A DNA stretch of 64,000 bases from Sphingobacteriaceae bacterium (GCA_947480015.1 CANKBS010000002.1:62001-126000), one strand, 5' to 3'; shown: positions 1 through 10,625, numbered from the stretch's first letter. Notes: generated by a model from the sequence alone, not told the origin. Translations and numbers: made by a program.

Positions 1-656
1 TGATGCAGTTTGTGATAACGGCTTTAGCCGATGCCGATTTATTTTTATACATCACCGATGTGTTTGAAGACATCCAATTGGAGGAAGTGTATTTGGCCAA
101 ACTTCAAAAAACACAAACCCCTATTCTACTCCTAATAAATAAAATTGATATTGCCTCACAACAACAACTGGAAGATTCGATTGTAAAATGGCGCGAACGT
201 TTGCCAATGGCCGAAATCATGGCCATATCGGCTCTCGAAAAATTTAATATTGATAAGATCATGGGACGCATCATTGAATTGCTCCCTGCCGGAAATGCCT
301 TTTACGATAAGGAAGAATTCACCGATAAATCGGAACGTTTTTTTGTGAGTGAAATTGTGCGCGAAAAAATATTACTCAACTATAAAAAAGAAATTCCCTA
401 CAGTGTAGAAGTGATCGTTAATTCATTCAAAGAAGAAGAAAAGATCATTAAAATGCAGGTAGATATTTTAGTGGAACGCGACAGTCAGAAAGGTATTATT
501 ATTGGCGATAAAGGCACCGCCCTTAAACGCGTGGGGACACAGGCCCGTAAAGACATGGAAGTGTTTTTTAAAAAACAGGTCTACCTCGAATTATTTGTAA
601 AAGTGGATAAAGACTGGCGTAGTAACGAGAATAGATTAAAAAATTTCGGCTATTAA
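1..656 (+). CDS. era: GTPase Era, C-terminal part (5' end outside window)
   Basis: NKID G4 motif (LLLINKIDIA), SALEKFN, C-terminal KH domain with GIIIGDKGTALKRVGTQAR; the listed Met at nt 3 is internal to a typical Era protein. Confidence 0.93.
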   Translation, partial: MQFVITALADADLFLYITDVFEDIQLEEVYLAKLQKTQTPILLLINKIDIASQQQLEDSIVKWRERLPMAEIMAISALEKFNIDKIMGRIIELLPAGNAFYDKEEFTDKSERFFVSEIVREKILLNYKKEIPYSVEVIVNSFKEEEKIIKMQVDILVERDSQKGIIIGDKGTALKRVGTQARKDMEVFFKKQVYLELFVKVDKDWRSNENRLKNFGY

Positions 657-728
657 TTCCCGACTTCGCTTAGCTTCTTCCAAGATCAGACACGAATTTC
701 ACCAATTACACAGAATTAGTATCAAATT

Positions 729-1997
729 CTAATCAAACTTAAGCGTTTTGATTGGCGTTAATTTGGTAATGATAAGTGTGGGCAATAACAACATAAGGCC
801 ACAAACCACAAAAGTTCCGGCATTGAGGGCTAAAAAGTACCACCAGTTTATGAGTACCGCTACGTGATCCACATAATAGGTATCGCTGTCTAATTTGGCA
901 AGTTCAAAATAATATTGAATCAAACACAAACCAATTCCGAGGATATTGCCCCACAGCATGCCTCGACCAATTAACTTGAGGGCAATAAATAAAAATATTT
1001 TCCTTACACTCACATTACTCATGCCCAGTGCTTTTACAAGACCCACCATGTTGGTGCGCTCTAAAATTAAAATGAGCAGGGCCGTAATCATATTCATAGT
1101 GGCCACCAAAATCATCAGGACCACAATAATAATTCCGTTAATATCCAATTTATCTAACCAGATAAAAATATTACTGTAAATCTGCCGCACATTGTTTACG
1201 TTATAGTTATAACCCAATAAATCTTCCACCTGCTCTTGTGCAGTTTCTAGTTCGACATAATCTTTTAAACGAATTTCGTAATTGCCTACCTGACTGCTGT
1301 CCCAATACGAAATCCGTTGAATCTGGCGTATATCAACAATACTAAGACGTTCATCAAAGTCGGCAAAATTGGTTTTAAATACCCCGCAAATGTTTAGTTT
1401 CCTCGACCGCTGTTCGCTTTTTACGATATTTTCACCAATCAACGAATCGTATACTTCATGCTGACTGATAAAGTAGATGATTATTTTACTATTGAGTTTT
1501 AAATTCATTTTCCGGGATAATACTTCCGAAATGAGTATGTCCTTACTGGCCTCATCTGACTTAAACTCCGGTAAGCGACCTTCGATCAAATGTTTTTGAA
1601 TAAAATTAAAATCGTAATCAGCCGTCACCCCTTTCAACAAAATACCTTCATTATCGGTTTCAGTTTTAAGCAAACCGTTTTTAAAAGCGGTGGATTGAAT
1701 GTGTTCAACAAAGGGTAAAGCCTTTAAAAGAGACAGGGTGTCGGTGGCAATGTGAATGGGTTCGGGTTCGTTGCTGGCATTTACATTAATGTTACTTACC
1801 ACAATGTGCGTGGTGAGTCCCGTTATTTTATTTACGATTTCATTTTTAAAACCCAGAACAATGCTTACGGTTAGGAGCATAACACTTATACCTACAGTTA
1901 TGCCAATAATTCCTATTTTTACAATAGGCTTAGAGATGTTACCTTTGTTGTTGCCCGAATCGGAGATGCGGTCGGCTATAAATTTTTCTACGCTCAA
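729..1997 (-). CDS. ABC transporter permease, FtsX/LolC-E/MacB-like
   Basis: N-terminal TM, large periplasmic loop, three C-terminal TM helices with LGMSNVSVRKIF, typical of lipoprotein-releasing/MacB permeases. Confidence 0.85.
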   Translation of the reverse strand: MSVEKFIADRISDSGNNKGNISKPIVKIGIIGITVGISVMLLTVSIVLGFKNEIVNKITGLTTHIVVSNINVNASNEPEPIHIATDTLSLLKALPFVEHIQSTAFKNGLLKTETDNEGILLKGVTADYDFNFIQKHLIEGRLPEFKSDEASKDILISEVLSRKMNLKLNSKIIIYFISQHEVYDSLIGENIVKSEQRSRKLNICGVFKTNFADFDERLSIVDIRQIQRISYWDSSQVGNYEIRLKDYVELETAQEQVEDLLGYNYNVNNVRQIYSNIFIWLDKLDINGIIIVVLMILVATMNMITALLILILERTNMVGLVKALGMSNVSVRKIFLFIALKLIGRGMLWGNILGIGLCLIQYYFELAKLDSDTYYVDHVAVLINWWYFLALNAGTFVVCGLMLLLPTLIITKLTPIKTLKFD

Positions 1998-2012
1998 ACT
2001 ATATTATACCTG

Positions 2013-3227
2013 ATGCACAAAAATAATAAATTGCACGGCTTTAAAGCCTTTTTAATTTTATCGGTTTCATTATTTTTTATTAGCCAAACGAAAGGGCAAG
2101 CTCTGCTCAGTATAAGGGCTTATAGCACAGTAAGCATTGGAGCCGCGCAATTTGAGAGCTATTTGCCCAAACTCAAAAACAAACGTGTAGGCATTGTTAC
2201 CAACATAACAGGCGTTATTGGTAAAACCAGTATCGTTGACACACTCATTAAATTAAAAGTAAATGTCAAGAGAATTTTCGGACCCGAACATGGCTTTAGA
2301 AGCAATACCGAGGCGGGTGAGCATGTAAAAAGTAACCGCGATCATAAAACCGGCTTGCCAGTTATATCCTTGTATGGCGCCAATAAAAAACCAAGCAAGG
2401 AGCAATTAAAAGATATAGATGTGTTGATTTACGACATTCAGGATATTGGGGTGCGTTATTACACGTATATCTCTACCCTCACTTACGCCATGGAAGCCTG
2501 TGCCGAAAATGGTAAAGAGTTGTTTGTGCTCGACCGTCCAAACCCTAACGGTTTTTATATTGACGGGCCAATCTTAACCGACGAGTACCAGAGTTTTTTG
2601 GGTTTACATCATGTGCCCATTGTTTATGGCATGACTTGCGGCGAATATGCCAAAATGGTGAATGGTGAAGGTTGGTTAAAGAATAAGGTTACCTGTAAAC
2701 TTACCGTTATACCCTTAAAAAATTACGACCGTAAGGTTTTTTATGCGCTTGAAGTTAAACCTTCACCCAATATCCCGAATGTTCAGGCCGTGCTGCTTTA
2801 CCCTAGTTTAGGCTTATTTGAAGGCACCATTATAAGTTTGGGAAGAGGCACTGACTTCCCATTTCAGGTACTTGGAAATCCACTTTACAGTGATACTAAT
2901 TTTTGTTTCATCCCCAAAGCCTCAGCCATATCGCAGGAGCCACGTTACGTAAATAGGCGTTGTTATGGACTCGATTTGCGAAAAAGTGATTATACGGTTC
3001 ATCATCCACGAAAAATTGAACTCAGCTGGCTTATTAAAATGTATTCGAACTTAAGCAAACAAGAATTTTTTGAAGCCAATTTTAACTACCACAGCGGTAA
3101 TAAATTATTGAGAGAACAAATACAAAATAATTTTCCGGAAGAAGAGATCCGCAGCTCCTGGGCTGAGGGACTCCAGAACTTTAAAAAAATAAGGGAAAGG
3201 TATTTGATCTATCCTGATTTTAATTGA
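2013..3227 (+). CDS. DUF1343 family protein (NamZ-type exo-beta-N-acetylmuramidase)
   Basis: Signal peptide, then RVGIVTNITGV, FGPEHGFR, DIQDIGVRYYTYISTL, LDRPNPNG, EGTIISLGRGTDFPFQ; these are DUF1343 hallmarks. Confidence 0.88.
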   Translation: MHKNNKLHGFKAFLILSVSLFFISQTKGQALLSIRAYSTVSIGAAQFESYLPKLKNKRVGIVTNITGVIGKTSIVDTLIKLKVNVKRIFGPEHGFRSNTEAGEHVKSNRDHKTGLPVISLYGANKKPSKEQLKDIDVLIYDIQDIGVRYYTYISTLTYAMEACAENGKELFVLDRPNPNGFYIDGPILTDEYQSFLGLHHVPIVYGMTCGEYAKMVNGEGWLKNKVTCKLTVIPLKNYDRKVFYALEVKPSPNIPNVQAVLLYPSLGLFEGTIISLGRGTDFPFQVLGNPLYSDTNFCFIPKASAISQEPRYVNRRCYGLDLRKSDYTVHHPRKIELSWLIKMYSNLSKQEFFEANFNYHSGNKLLREQIQNNFPEEEIRSSWAEGLQNFKKIRERYLIYPDFN

Positions 3228-3339
3228 GAAAAAACGAAAACCTTTTTATTGATACTCCTGCATAGGCCTTAATTTTAAAGTAATTTTCAATTTTTAAAAT
3301 AAACAGAAAATTGGAGGAACACAATTTATTCTAAGCGCC

Positions 3340-3595
3340 ATGGGATGTAGGGCATTATGCCTGTGGCATGATGAGCCAGCTTGTGCAGCAGCTTTAGTTC
3401 TTTTTTGCCGCCTGCCTCTTCGGCGGTAGGACATCAAGGCTGTGCCTTGATGGGCCAGATAGAGCGTTGAACCGCAGCAGGGCATTATGCCTGTGGCTTG
3501 ATGAGCCAGCCTGTGCCTTGAGCCCGGAGCAGCCCGGTCCCAATCAAGCTTCCCGAATTATCGAAGAGCCTGATTGGGTGGCGCCCAAAACATGA
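3340..3595 (-). repeat. GC-rich intergenic repeat element, copy A
   Basis: Shares about 150 bp of near-identical sequence with the reverse complement of 20941-21130 (ttagttcttttttgccgcctg..cttcggcgg.aggacatcaaggctgtgccttgatgggccag...gttgaaccgcagcagggc...gatgagccagcctgtgccttgag); contains internal hairpins. Confidence 0.85.
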
Positions 3596-3763
3596 ATTAA
3601 GCCAGAATGACCGTTAAAAGGGCCCCCAGAAGCACCAAACCCTATAAATGCATTCATAACTCTTAATATCCACCAGTGATCCTATTGATTCCAATTAATA
3701 AAATCCATGTTTTTGAGTCTTAAGAATCGAGAATAATGGTAGAAAAAATAATAAAACAAAAAA

Positions 3764-3794
3764 TTGGCATTTCCTTTCAAGAACCCTATTTTTG
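3764..3794 (+). promoter_or_regulatory. Candidate Bacteroidota-type promoter for the E2 gene (TTG-N20-TATTTTTG)
   Basis: -33 TTG at 3764-3766 and -7 TATTTTTG at 3787-3794 match the TTG / TAnnTTTG consensus; ATG at 3815. Confidence 0.6.
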
Positions 3795-3814
3795 TAGCTC
3801 TTTAAACGAATAAT

Positions 3815-5152
3815 ATGGCAAATTTTGATTTGATTATGCCCAAAATGGGTGAAAGTGTGGCTGAGGCTACCATTATTAAATGGTCCAAAAAAGAAGGTGA
3901 TAAAATTAAAATTGATGAAACAGTTTTAGAAATTGCTACCGATAAGGTTGACAGTGAAATTCCATCTCCTTTTGAAGGAACCCTTGTAAAATGCCTGTTT
4001 AAAGAAGGTGATGTGGTACAAGTTGGCGCCGTAATTGGCGTGATTAGTTCCGATACCTCGGCAGCACCTGCCACCGAAGCTCCTAAAGCCGCAGCGCCTG
4101 AAGCAAAAAAAACTGAACCGGCTGCCAGCCCGGCTCCTGCTGCTGCAACAGCCGCTCCGGTAAATTTTGGTGACTCCGATAAATTTTATTCGCCACTTGT
4201 AAAAAGTATTGCTAAAGAAGAAGGTATTAGTCTGGCTGAATTAGACGCTATTAAAGGCAGCGGACAAGATGGTCGTGTTACCAAGGCCGATATTTTAGCT
4301 TACCTACCTAACCGTAATATACAAGCTGCAACAGCTCCTGTCGCCCAAAGCACAGCGGCTCCGGCCAAAGCTGGCCCAATGATTGCTGCCGGTGATAATA
4401 CGGTTATTGTCAATCGTCCCGCTGTTTCAGTGGGTGCCGGTGATGAAATAATTGAAATGGACCGCATGCGTAAAATGATTGCCGATAACATGGTGATGAG
4501 TAAACATGTGGCGCCGCACGTTACCTCTTATGTAGAAGCTGATGTGACGAATTTGGTAATGTGGAGAGACAAAGCCAAAAAAGAATTTGAAAAACGCGAT
4601 GGTGAAAAATTAACCTTTACCCCTTTATTCATTGAGGCTGTAGCCAAGGCTATTAAAGACTTCCCGATGATCAATGTATCGGTAGATCAAACCGGAACAA
4701 AAATAATTAAGCGAAAAAATATTAATATTGGGATGGCAGCCGCTTTACCAACAGGAAATTTAATTGTGCCGGTTATTAAAAATGCTGACGAAAAAAATCT
4801 ATTAGGCATTACCAAAGCCGTTAACGATTTGGCTAACCGTGCCAGAGCCAATAAACTGGTACCTGACGAAATTCAAGGCGGAACATTTACATTAACCAAC
4901 GTTGGTAGTTTTGGTAATTTAATGGGCACTCCTATTATCTTACAACCACAAGTGGCTATTTTAGCTGTTGGCAGCATTAAGAAAAAACCGGCCGTGATTG
5001 AAACCCCTCAAGGTGATATGATTGGTGTGCGTCAGTTTATGTTTTTATCTTTAAGCTACGATCACCGTGTGGTGGATGGTTCATTGGGAGGAAGCTTCCT
5101 ACGCCGTGTGGCCGATTATCTAGAAAACTGGGATCTTAACCGAACCGTTTAA
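3815..5152 (+). CDS. Dihydrolipoamide acyltransferase (E2) of a 2-oxoacid dehydrogenase complex
   Basis: N-terminal lipoyl domain (EIATDKVDSEIPSP), Ala/Pro linker, peripheral-subunit-binding domain, catalytic SYDHRVVDG. Confidence 0.95.
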   Translation: MANFDLIMPKMGESVAEATIIKWSKKEGDKIKIDETVLEIATDKVDSEIPSPFEGTLVKCLFKEGDVVQVGAVIGVISSDTSAAPATEAPKAAAPEAKKTEPAASPAPAAATAAPVNFGDSDKFYSPLVKSIAKEEGISLAELDAIKGSGQDGRVTKADILAYLPNRNIQAATAPVAQSTAAPAKAGPMIAAGDNTVIVNRPAVSVGAGDEIIEMDRMRKMIADNMVMSKHVAPHVTSYVEADVTNLVMWRDKAKKEFEKRDGEKLTFTPLFIEAVAKAIKDFPMINVSVDQTGTKIIKRKNINIGMAAALPTGNLIVPVIKNADEKNLLGITKAVNDLANRARANKLVPDEIQGGTFTLTNVGSFGNLMGTPIILQPQVAILAVGSIKKKPAVIETPQGDMIGVRQFMFLSLSYDHRVVDGSLGGSFLRRVADYLENWDLNRTV

Positions 5153-5160
5153 TAAACCAA

Positions 5161-5193
5161 AAAAACCGATCTCTATTCGATCGGTTTTTTTTT
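5161..5193 (+). terminator. Rho-independent terminator
   Basis: aaaaaccgatc-tctattc-gatcggttttt stem-loop followed by T tract, 9 bp after the E2 stop codon. Confidence 0.85.
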
Positions 5194-5195
5194 GA

Positions 5196-5262
5196 TTAGT
5201 GGTTAGTACTTAACTATCAATTTTTAGAATTTCCAATTGCCTCTTGAATCTGCAATCTGCTA
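5196..5262. repeat. Low-complexity intergenic module (ttagtg-like plus aatctgc x2)
   Basis: attagtggttagtacttaactatcaatttttag followed by aatctgcaatctgc; resembles the reverse complement of 56723-56840. Confidence 0.5.
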
Positions 5263-5382
5263 ACAGTAACCTGTTGCTTCTCACATATTGTTATGTCATA
5301 CCACAATTTCAAAAATCCTTATATTTAGCCATGATTAATTGCGGACCCATGTTTTACCCAGCCATAAAAACCAATTTCTGAT

Positions 5383-5820
5383 ATGAGCCTGCTTATACTT
5401 AGTCTTATTCTACTTCTACTCATTCTGGTTTATTTATACCGTTTTAAAAAAGGTAACCGTGAAACTATTGAAGAAACAGATCAACAAGAAACCTATTTGA
5501 GACGTGCCCAAAAACTAAGTGAAGAGGGCGATTTTAGTTTGGCTCTAAATCAAATTGAAAAAGCGCTGCAACTTGCTCCAAAGGACACACAACTTAAAAA
5601 TTATAAACTCAAACTCGAATCCATCTTACATAACACCAATTTTAATGGCGACCCCGGCGTAGATAAAGCCATTAGCATGCAAGAAATTGAACATGCGCTT
5701 AAAAAGAATTACTACCATAGCGCCATCGAAAAACTAAACGCATTGTGTGAGAAATATCCCAACGATAAACGTCTGCAAAACCTGCTCAGTGAAACCAAAG
5801 AGATTTTTAATAATAAGTAA
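5383..5820 (+). CDS. Small membrane-anchored TPR-like protein
   Basis: N-terminal TM, then ARAQKLSEEGDFSLALNQIEKALQLAPKD TPR-like helix pair. Confidence 0.55.
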   Translation: MSLLILSLILLLLILVYLYRFKKGNRETIEETDQQETYLRRAQKLSEEGDFSLALNQIEKALQLAPKDTQLKNYKLKLESILHNTNFNGDPGVDKAISMQEIEHALKKNYYHSAIEKLNALCEKYPNDKRLQNLLSETKEIFNNK

Positions 5821-5822
5821 CT

Positions 5823-5864
5823 GAGGTTGAGGTTGAGGTTGAGGTTGAGGTTGAGGTTGAGGTT
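5823..5864. repeat. Perfect hexamer tandem repeat (GAGGTT)x7
   Basis: Seven uninterrupted copies directly downstream of the 5383-5820 stop codon. Confidence 0.95.
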
Positions 5865-5911
5865 TATTAAACGTGATCACTTAGTTCACATGCAAGATTC
5901 TAAATGAGTTC

Positions 5912-5944
5912 AAAAAAAAACGGTCAGCATGTGCCAACCGTTTT
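5912..5944 (-). terminator. Rho-independent terminator for the 5964-10148 gene
   Basis: On the minus strand: aaaacggt...accgtttt stem followed by a run of T. Confidence 0.75.
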
Positions 5945-5963
5945 AATTTAAGCGAGTTTTTAA

Positions 5964-8900
5964 TTATTGTTTAATCAGCGAAGTAGAGTGGATCATTTGT
6001 TGACCATGCATAATGCTTACATGATACAAGCCCTGGTTAAATGAGCTTAAATCAACAGTAATCACACCACTACCATTTTGCGTCATAATTATCTGTCCTA
6101 ATGCATTCAGAATGTTAACCGAGTAGTTCCCATTTTCAGGTAGTTCTATTTTTATAACACCATTACTTGGGTTAGGATAAATACGAATTCCCATGTTTTG
6201 ACTAGTGGTTTGTAAACCTGTACAATCATTTACTGTAATTTGTATTGAACCTGTTTTACTACAATTTGCATTGCTGGTTCCGGTTACGGTATAAAGTGTG
6301 GTTACGGTAGGACTCACACTGATACTATATCCTGTGACATTATTGGTCCATCCATAAGTACTGGCTCCAACGGCGTTTAACACCACATTTTCACCTTTAC
6401 AAATGGCATTCGATACTGCCGATATAGTTAATACCGGTAATGGATTTACAACCAATAAGGCTGTTGTATTATTATTACATCCACCGGTTACAACACCAAC
6501 AACATTATAATTCATAGAAATAGTAGGATTCACCACAATGAATGTACTGGTTGATCCATTATTCCAGGTATACGTAATTGCTCCACCTGCAGTAAGTGTT
6601 CTGCTATCACCCACACACATGGCGTTATTGCCGCTAATGACAACTGTTGGTATAGCTACCACTGTTACCGAGTTAAGTGCAATTCCAATACAACCGTCGG
6701 TGCTGGTGCCTACTACCGAATAGGTCGTGTTTACAAGCGGACTTACGGTTATACTTAATGCTTGTGACGCATTACTCCATGTATACGAGGTTGCTCCCGA
6801 TGCATTTAACACCATCGAACTACCCGAACATAAATAACTACCACCGGCAATGACCACACTTGGTTTAGGATTGATTAATAACGAATCGATTCTGCTGTTT
6901 AAACAACCATCACTGCTTGTAGCTGATACGGTAAAGAAATAATTACCTGTACTTAAAGTCGGACTTAACACCACTAAGTTACCGGTGGCTCCGTTAGTCC
7001 AGCTATAGGTATTAGCGCCACTTACGGTTAAGGTTTTACTATCACCGTCACAAATGGCGCTGTTACCATAAATGGCAATGATTGGTAATGGATTTACGAT
7101 AAGCGTTTGTACCGCGGTATTTACGCAACCGTTCGTATTTGTTCCGGTTGCAGAATACGTTGTCGTTGTATTTGGATTCACATTAATTGCAGAAGTGATT
7201 GCATTATTACTCCAACTATAGGTTGTAGCACCCGATGCGGTAAGGGTAGTTGCATCACCAATACAAATAACAGCATTACCACTAATGGCAACCGTTGGTA
7301 AACTAAACACGTTAATGTTTACCAATTGTGTGTTATTACATCCAGTTGCAAAAGCACCGTAAATGGTGTAAACCGAGTTACTAGAAGGACTCAACACTGC
7401 CGATGCACCGGTATTACCGCTACTCCAGCTATATGTGCTTGCACCCGATGCGGTTAAACTTGTTGATTCACCGGCACAAATATCCAAGGTTCCACTTACA
7501 CTAATAACCGGATTAGGATTTACTGTTACGGCTCTTACCGCAAGATTACCAGTACAGCCCAGGGCATTGGTGCCAGTTAAACTATACGTGGTGTTATCGG
7601 TAGGTGAAACAGTAAGCGTATTGGCAGTGCCACCCGTATTTGTCCATGTATAGGTATTGGCGCCATTTGCACTCAACACAACCGATCCACCTGCACATAA
7701 GGTATTGTTACCGGTAATACTAATACTTGGTGAAGCATTTACAGTGACATTACTCACTGCTATTGAAGAAACGCAACCAGACAGATCGGTTCCTACAACT
7801 GTATAGCTAGTAGTAGTGGTTGGACTTACTGCAGCACTCCCACCTTGATAGGTATATGTTGTAGCCCCAGAAGGGACGATGGTATAAATTTGACCCGTAC
7901 AAATAGAACCACTGCTAACGGCAATAGTAGGATTTGAATTGACCGTTACAAGCACCGTTGCGGTATTACCCAAACAACCGGCTGCACTTTTTCCGCTTAA
8001 GCTGTAAGTTGTGTTAACCAATGGATTAACCGCAATACTTGAAGCGTTTGAATTGGTGTTCCAAGTATATGTTGTTGCTCCAAGAGCGGTTAAGGTTACC
8101 GTAGCACCTGTACACAGGGCAGCGTTTCCTGAGATACTCACTACCGGTAAGGTATTTACAGTAACTGCAAAAATGTCGGTATTACCGGTACATCCAAATG
8201 AATTGGTACCTGTTAAACTATAACTTGTACTTACAACAGGCGATACATTTAAAGTACTTGTATTGCCTGAGGTATTAAGCCATGTATAAGTACTAGCGCC
8301 ATTAGCTGTAAGATTAACCGAAGCACCTAAGCACAGAGCGTTGGTTCCGGTTATGCTTACACTAGGTAATGGATTAACTGTTACATCACTGGTAGCCACT
8401 AATTGCGACACACAACCATATACATTTGTTCCCATTACCGTATAACTTGAGTTTGTTGTAGGGGTTACGATAGCATTACCACCTTGAAAAGTATAGGTGT
8501 TAGCGCCTAAAGGAATCATGGTAAAGGCTTGTCCCAAACAAACAGCGCCATCACTAACAGTAATCGTTGGATTTGGATTTACCGTTACAGCAATTTCTGC
8601 CGAGGAGGTACAAACACCCACTGTTCCAACTACCGTATACGAGCCGCTGGCTGCCGGTGTATGCGCTACACCATCACTGGCTCCGCCCGACCAAACATAT
8701 GAACCCGCGCCGCCACCGGTGAATATCACCGTGTTACCGGCACAAACCGTTGCATTATTTACCGAAGCTGTTACTGCAAAGGATGAAGGTTGTGTGATAT
8801 TTAAGGATGTTGACGTTGTACAATTATTTGCGTCTGTAATATTTATTAAAAAATTTCCTGCTGCTAAACCTGTTGCCACGGCAGCATTACCACCAACAGG

Positions 8901-10148
8901 TGACCAGGTATACGAATAAGGTGATGTAGCACCACTAACTGCAATGTTTGCAATAGCGTTAGTAAGTCCGTAACAAGACACATTAGTTTGTGTTGAAGAA
9001 ACTGAAAAAATACTAGGCTGTGTAATGGTGAAAATTGATTCGGTATACACATCATTCACGTCTTTAACTGTTAAGGTATATGCACCTGCACCCAAACCAC
9101 TTAAGGTTGTTGCATTACTGCCACCCGGCATCCATGTATAGGTGAATGGAGGTGTGCCTCCATTTACTGTTGATGACAAAGCTGCTGTTGTTAAACCATT
9201 ACATAAAATACCACTTGTTTGTGATATACTTACTCCATACAATAATGTGATGGTTACTTCTCCATCACCGGAATTAACACCTGAGTTATTTGTTTGATTG
9301 CTACCGCTGTTATATGATCCACCACCACCGGCAATCGCAACAGGACTCGAATTCCAAGTTCCACCTTGACCACCTGAATAACCGCCACCGCCACCAGATC
9401 TGTTCCAAATATTATTCCAACCTGATCCTCCACCACCAAATCCACCATGGCCACCAAAATAACTACCATTATATCCACTTTGACCACCCGCTGAACCATT
9501 TAAAAAAGATTTACCTCCTTCGCAAGGCAATTGATTGTTGTTGGCTGAATTCCCTCCATCAGTTAAAAAACCACCTCCACCGGCAGCTTCACCATTCGAA
9601 ATTCCATTCTGTCCACCATTCCCTCCGGTACCTCCACCATTGTTGTATACTGAACCACCACTTGTTCCATTCAATCCATTTCCACCTTGCGTGCTACCTA
9701 CTAATCCACCTCCACCACCACCGGCAGCAATTAACAACGAATTCGTTCCTGACACAACGTAAGAACCGCCGCCGCCGCCACCGCCACAATATCCAAATGG
9801 TCCGCCTGTTCCGTTAATCCCCTTTTGACCTACAACTATTTTTAAAACCTGACCAGCGCTTAAGTTAAAATCACCAAGCATAGAAGCACCTGCTCCCCCA
9901 TTTCCTCCACCTGCTGCTCCATATGTTTGAATGCGATAGGCACCCGAATACGGCACCGTCCATGATTGAACACCCGTTAAGGATTGCACTAAACCATTTA
10001 AGTTTGTAGCTGCATAAGCAGTATTCAGTTCTGTTTGTGATGGGCCATTATACCCTGTTGCACCAGCTGTTGTGAACGTGTAAGTAATTTGCCCTATCAG
10101 GGCGTTACTGACTATCATCCAAATGAGTACTAATTTTATTTTTTTCAT
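5964..10148 (-). CDS. Giant secreted protein: glycine-rich N-terminal domain, Ig-like repeats, T9SS type A sorting domain
   Basis: Signal peptide; Gly-rich segment (GGGGGGGSYVV, GGAGG); about 12 or more repeats of CxGxxxTLTASGATTYTW...SPxxTTTYSVTGTxxxGC; C-term IRIYPNPSNGVIKIELPENG...GLYHVSIMHG. Confidence 0.88.
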   Translation of the reverse strand: MKKIKLVLIWMIVSNALIGQITYTFTTAGATGYNGPSQTELNTAYAATNLNGLVQSLTGVQSWTVPYSGAYRIQTYGAAGGGNGGAGASMLGDFNLSAGQVLKIVVGQKGINGTGGPFGYCGGGGGGGSYVVSGTNSLLIAAGGGGGGLVGSTQGGNGLNGTSGGSVYNNGGGTGGNGGQNGISNGEAAGGGGFLTDGGNSANNNQLPCEGGKSFLNGSAGGQSGYNGSYFGGHGGFGGGGSGWNNIWNRSGGGGGYSGGQGGTWNSSPVAIAGGGGSYNSGSNQTNNSGVNSGDGEVTITLLYGVSISQTSGILCNGLTTAALSSTVNGGTPPFTYTWMPGGSNATTLSGLGAGAYTLTVKDVNDVYTESIFTITQPSIFSVSSTQTNVSCYGLTNAIANIAVSGATSPYSYTWSPVGGNAAVATGLAAGNFLINITDANNCTTSTSLNITQPSSFAVTASVNNATVCAGNTVIFTGGGAGSYVWSGGASDGVAHTPAASGSYTVVGTVGVCTSSAEIAVTVNPNPTITVSDGAVCLGQAFTMIPLGANTYTFQGGNAIVTPTTNSSYTVMGTNVYGCVSQLVATSDVTVNPLPSVSITGTNALCLGASVNLTANGASTYTWLNTSGNTSTLNVSPVVSTSYSLTGTNSFGCTGNTDIFAVTVNTLPVVSISGNAALCTGATVTLTALGATTYTWNTNSNASSIAVNPLVNTTYSLSGKSAAGCLGNTATVLVTVNSNPTIAVSSGSICTGQIYTIVPSGATTYTYQGGSAAVSPTTTTSYTVVGTDLSGCVSSIAVSNVTVNASPSISITGNNTLCAGGSVVLSANGANTYTWTNTGGTANTLTVSPTDNTTYSLTGTNALGCTGNLAVRAVTVNPNPVISVSGTLDICAGESTSLTASGASTYSWSSGNTGASAVLSPSSNSVYTIYGAFATGCNNTQLVNINVFSLPTVAISGNAVICIGDATTLTASGATTYSWSNNAITSAINVNPNTTTTYSATGTNTNGCVNTAVQTLIVNPLPIIAIYGNSAICDGDSKTLTVSGANTYSWTNGATGNLVVLSPTLSTGNYFFTVSATSSDGCLNSRIDSLLINPKPSVVIAGGSYLCSGSSMVLNASGATSYTWSNASQALSITVSPLVNTTYSVVGTSTDGCIGIALNSVTVVAIPTVVISGNNAMCVGDSRTLTAGGAITYTWNNGSTSTFIVVNPTISMNYNVVGVVTGGCNNNTTALLVVNPLPVLTISAVSNAICKGENVVLNAVGASTYGWTNNVTGYSISVSPTVTTLYTVTGTSNANCSKTGSIQITVNDCTGLQTTSQNMGIRIYPNPSNGVIKIELPENGNYSVNILNALGQIIMTQNGSGVITVDLSSFNQGLYHVSIMHGQQMIHSTSLIKQ

Positions 10149-10625
10149 ATCTTGAGTTTTGATGACACAAAGTTCTATACAATACGAGCGAAGTGTTTTA
10201 CATTAAAAGATTAAACCTTACACAGGAGTCTTAAATACGGATGATTAACATCATCTATCTTTTATTTGGAAAAAATCCATACCTGCATTATATTTGGAAA
10301 ATAATTCATTCTAAATAACGATATTGCCCAAAGCCTTGATATCATTTAGCTACAGAGTATTTTAAAAAAAATGAAGCGCGCGCAATTCAAGGTTTTGCGG
10401 CAATTCTAACTATAATTAAATGGAATGATTACAAACAGACAGTATTCGTACAGTGTTTTTACAAATGCATTTTTTGAATAAAAATAAAAGGAACTCGCGT
10501 TCTTTCAGGGCAGTTTTGCTGAAAAAACCTTGGAATCGCCTAACGAAAATGACACAATTGGAGCTCATTTAATCGTCTAATCAAAAAAATACCATACTGC
10601 ATGGCCATATTCCTTTAGAACGTTA

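Noticed and set aside
3294-3485. 63-aa minus-strand ORF in the repeat element
   Set aside because: Falls within the GC-rich repeat copy A; the frame is not conserved in copy B, and the composition (RRRGRRQKRT) is an artefact of the hairpins.
5823-5864. CRISPR-like array
   Set aside because: Continuous hexamer repeats with no spacers and no cas genes nearby.
9254-9817. Antisense ORFs opposite the glycine-rich domain (His/Pro-rich products)
   Set aside because: Explained by the low-complexity Gly codons of the sense gene; no independent evidence of coding.
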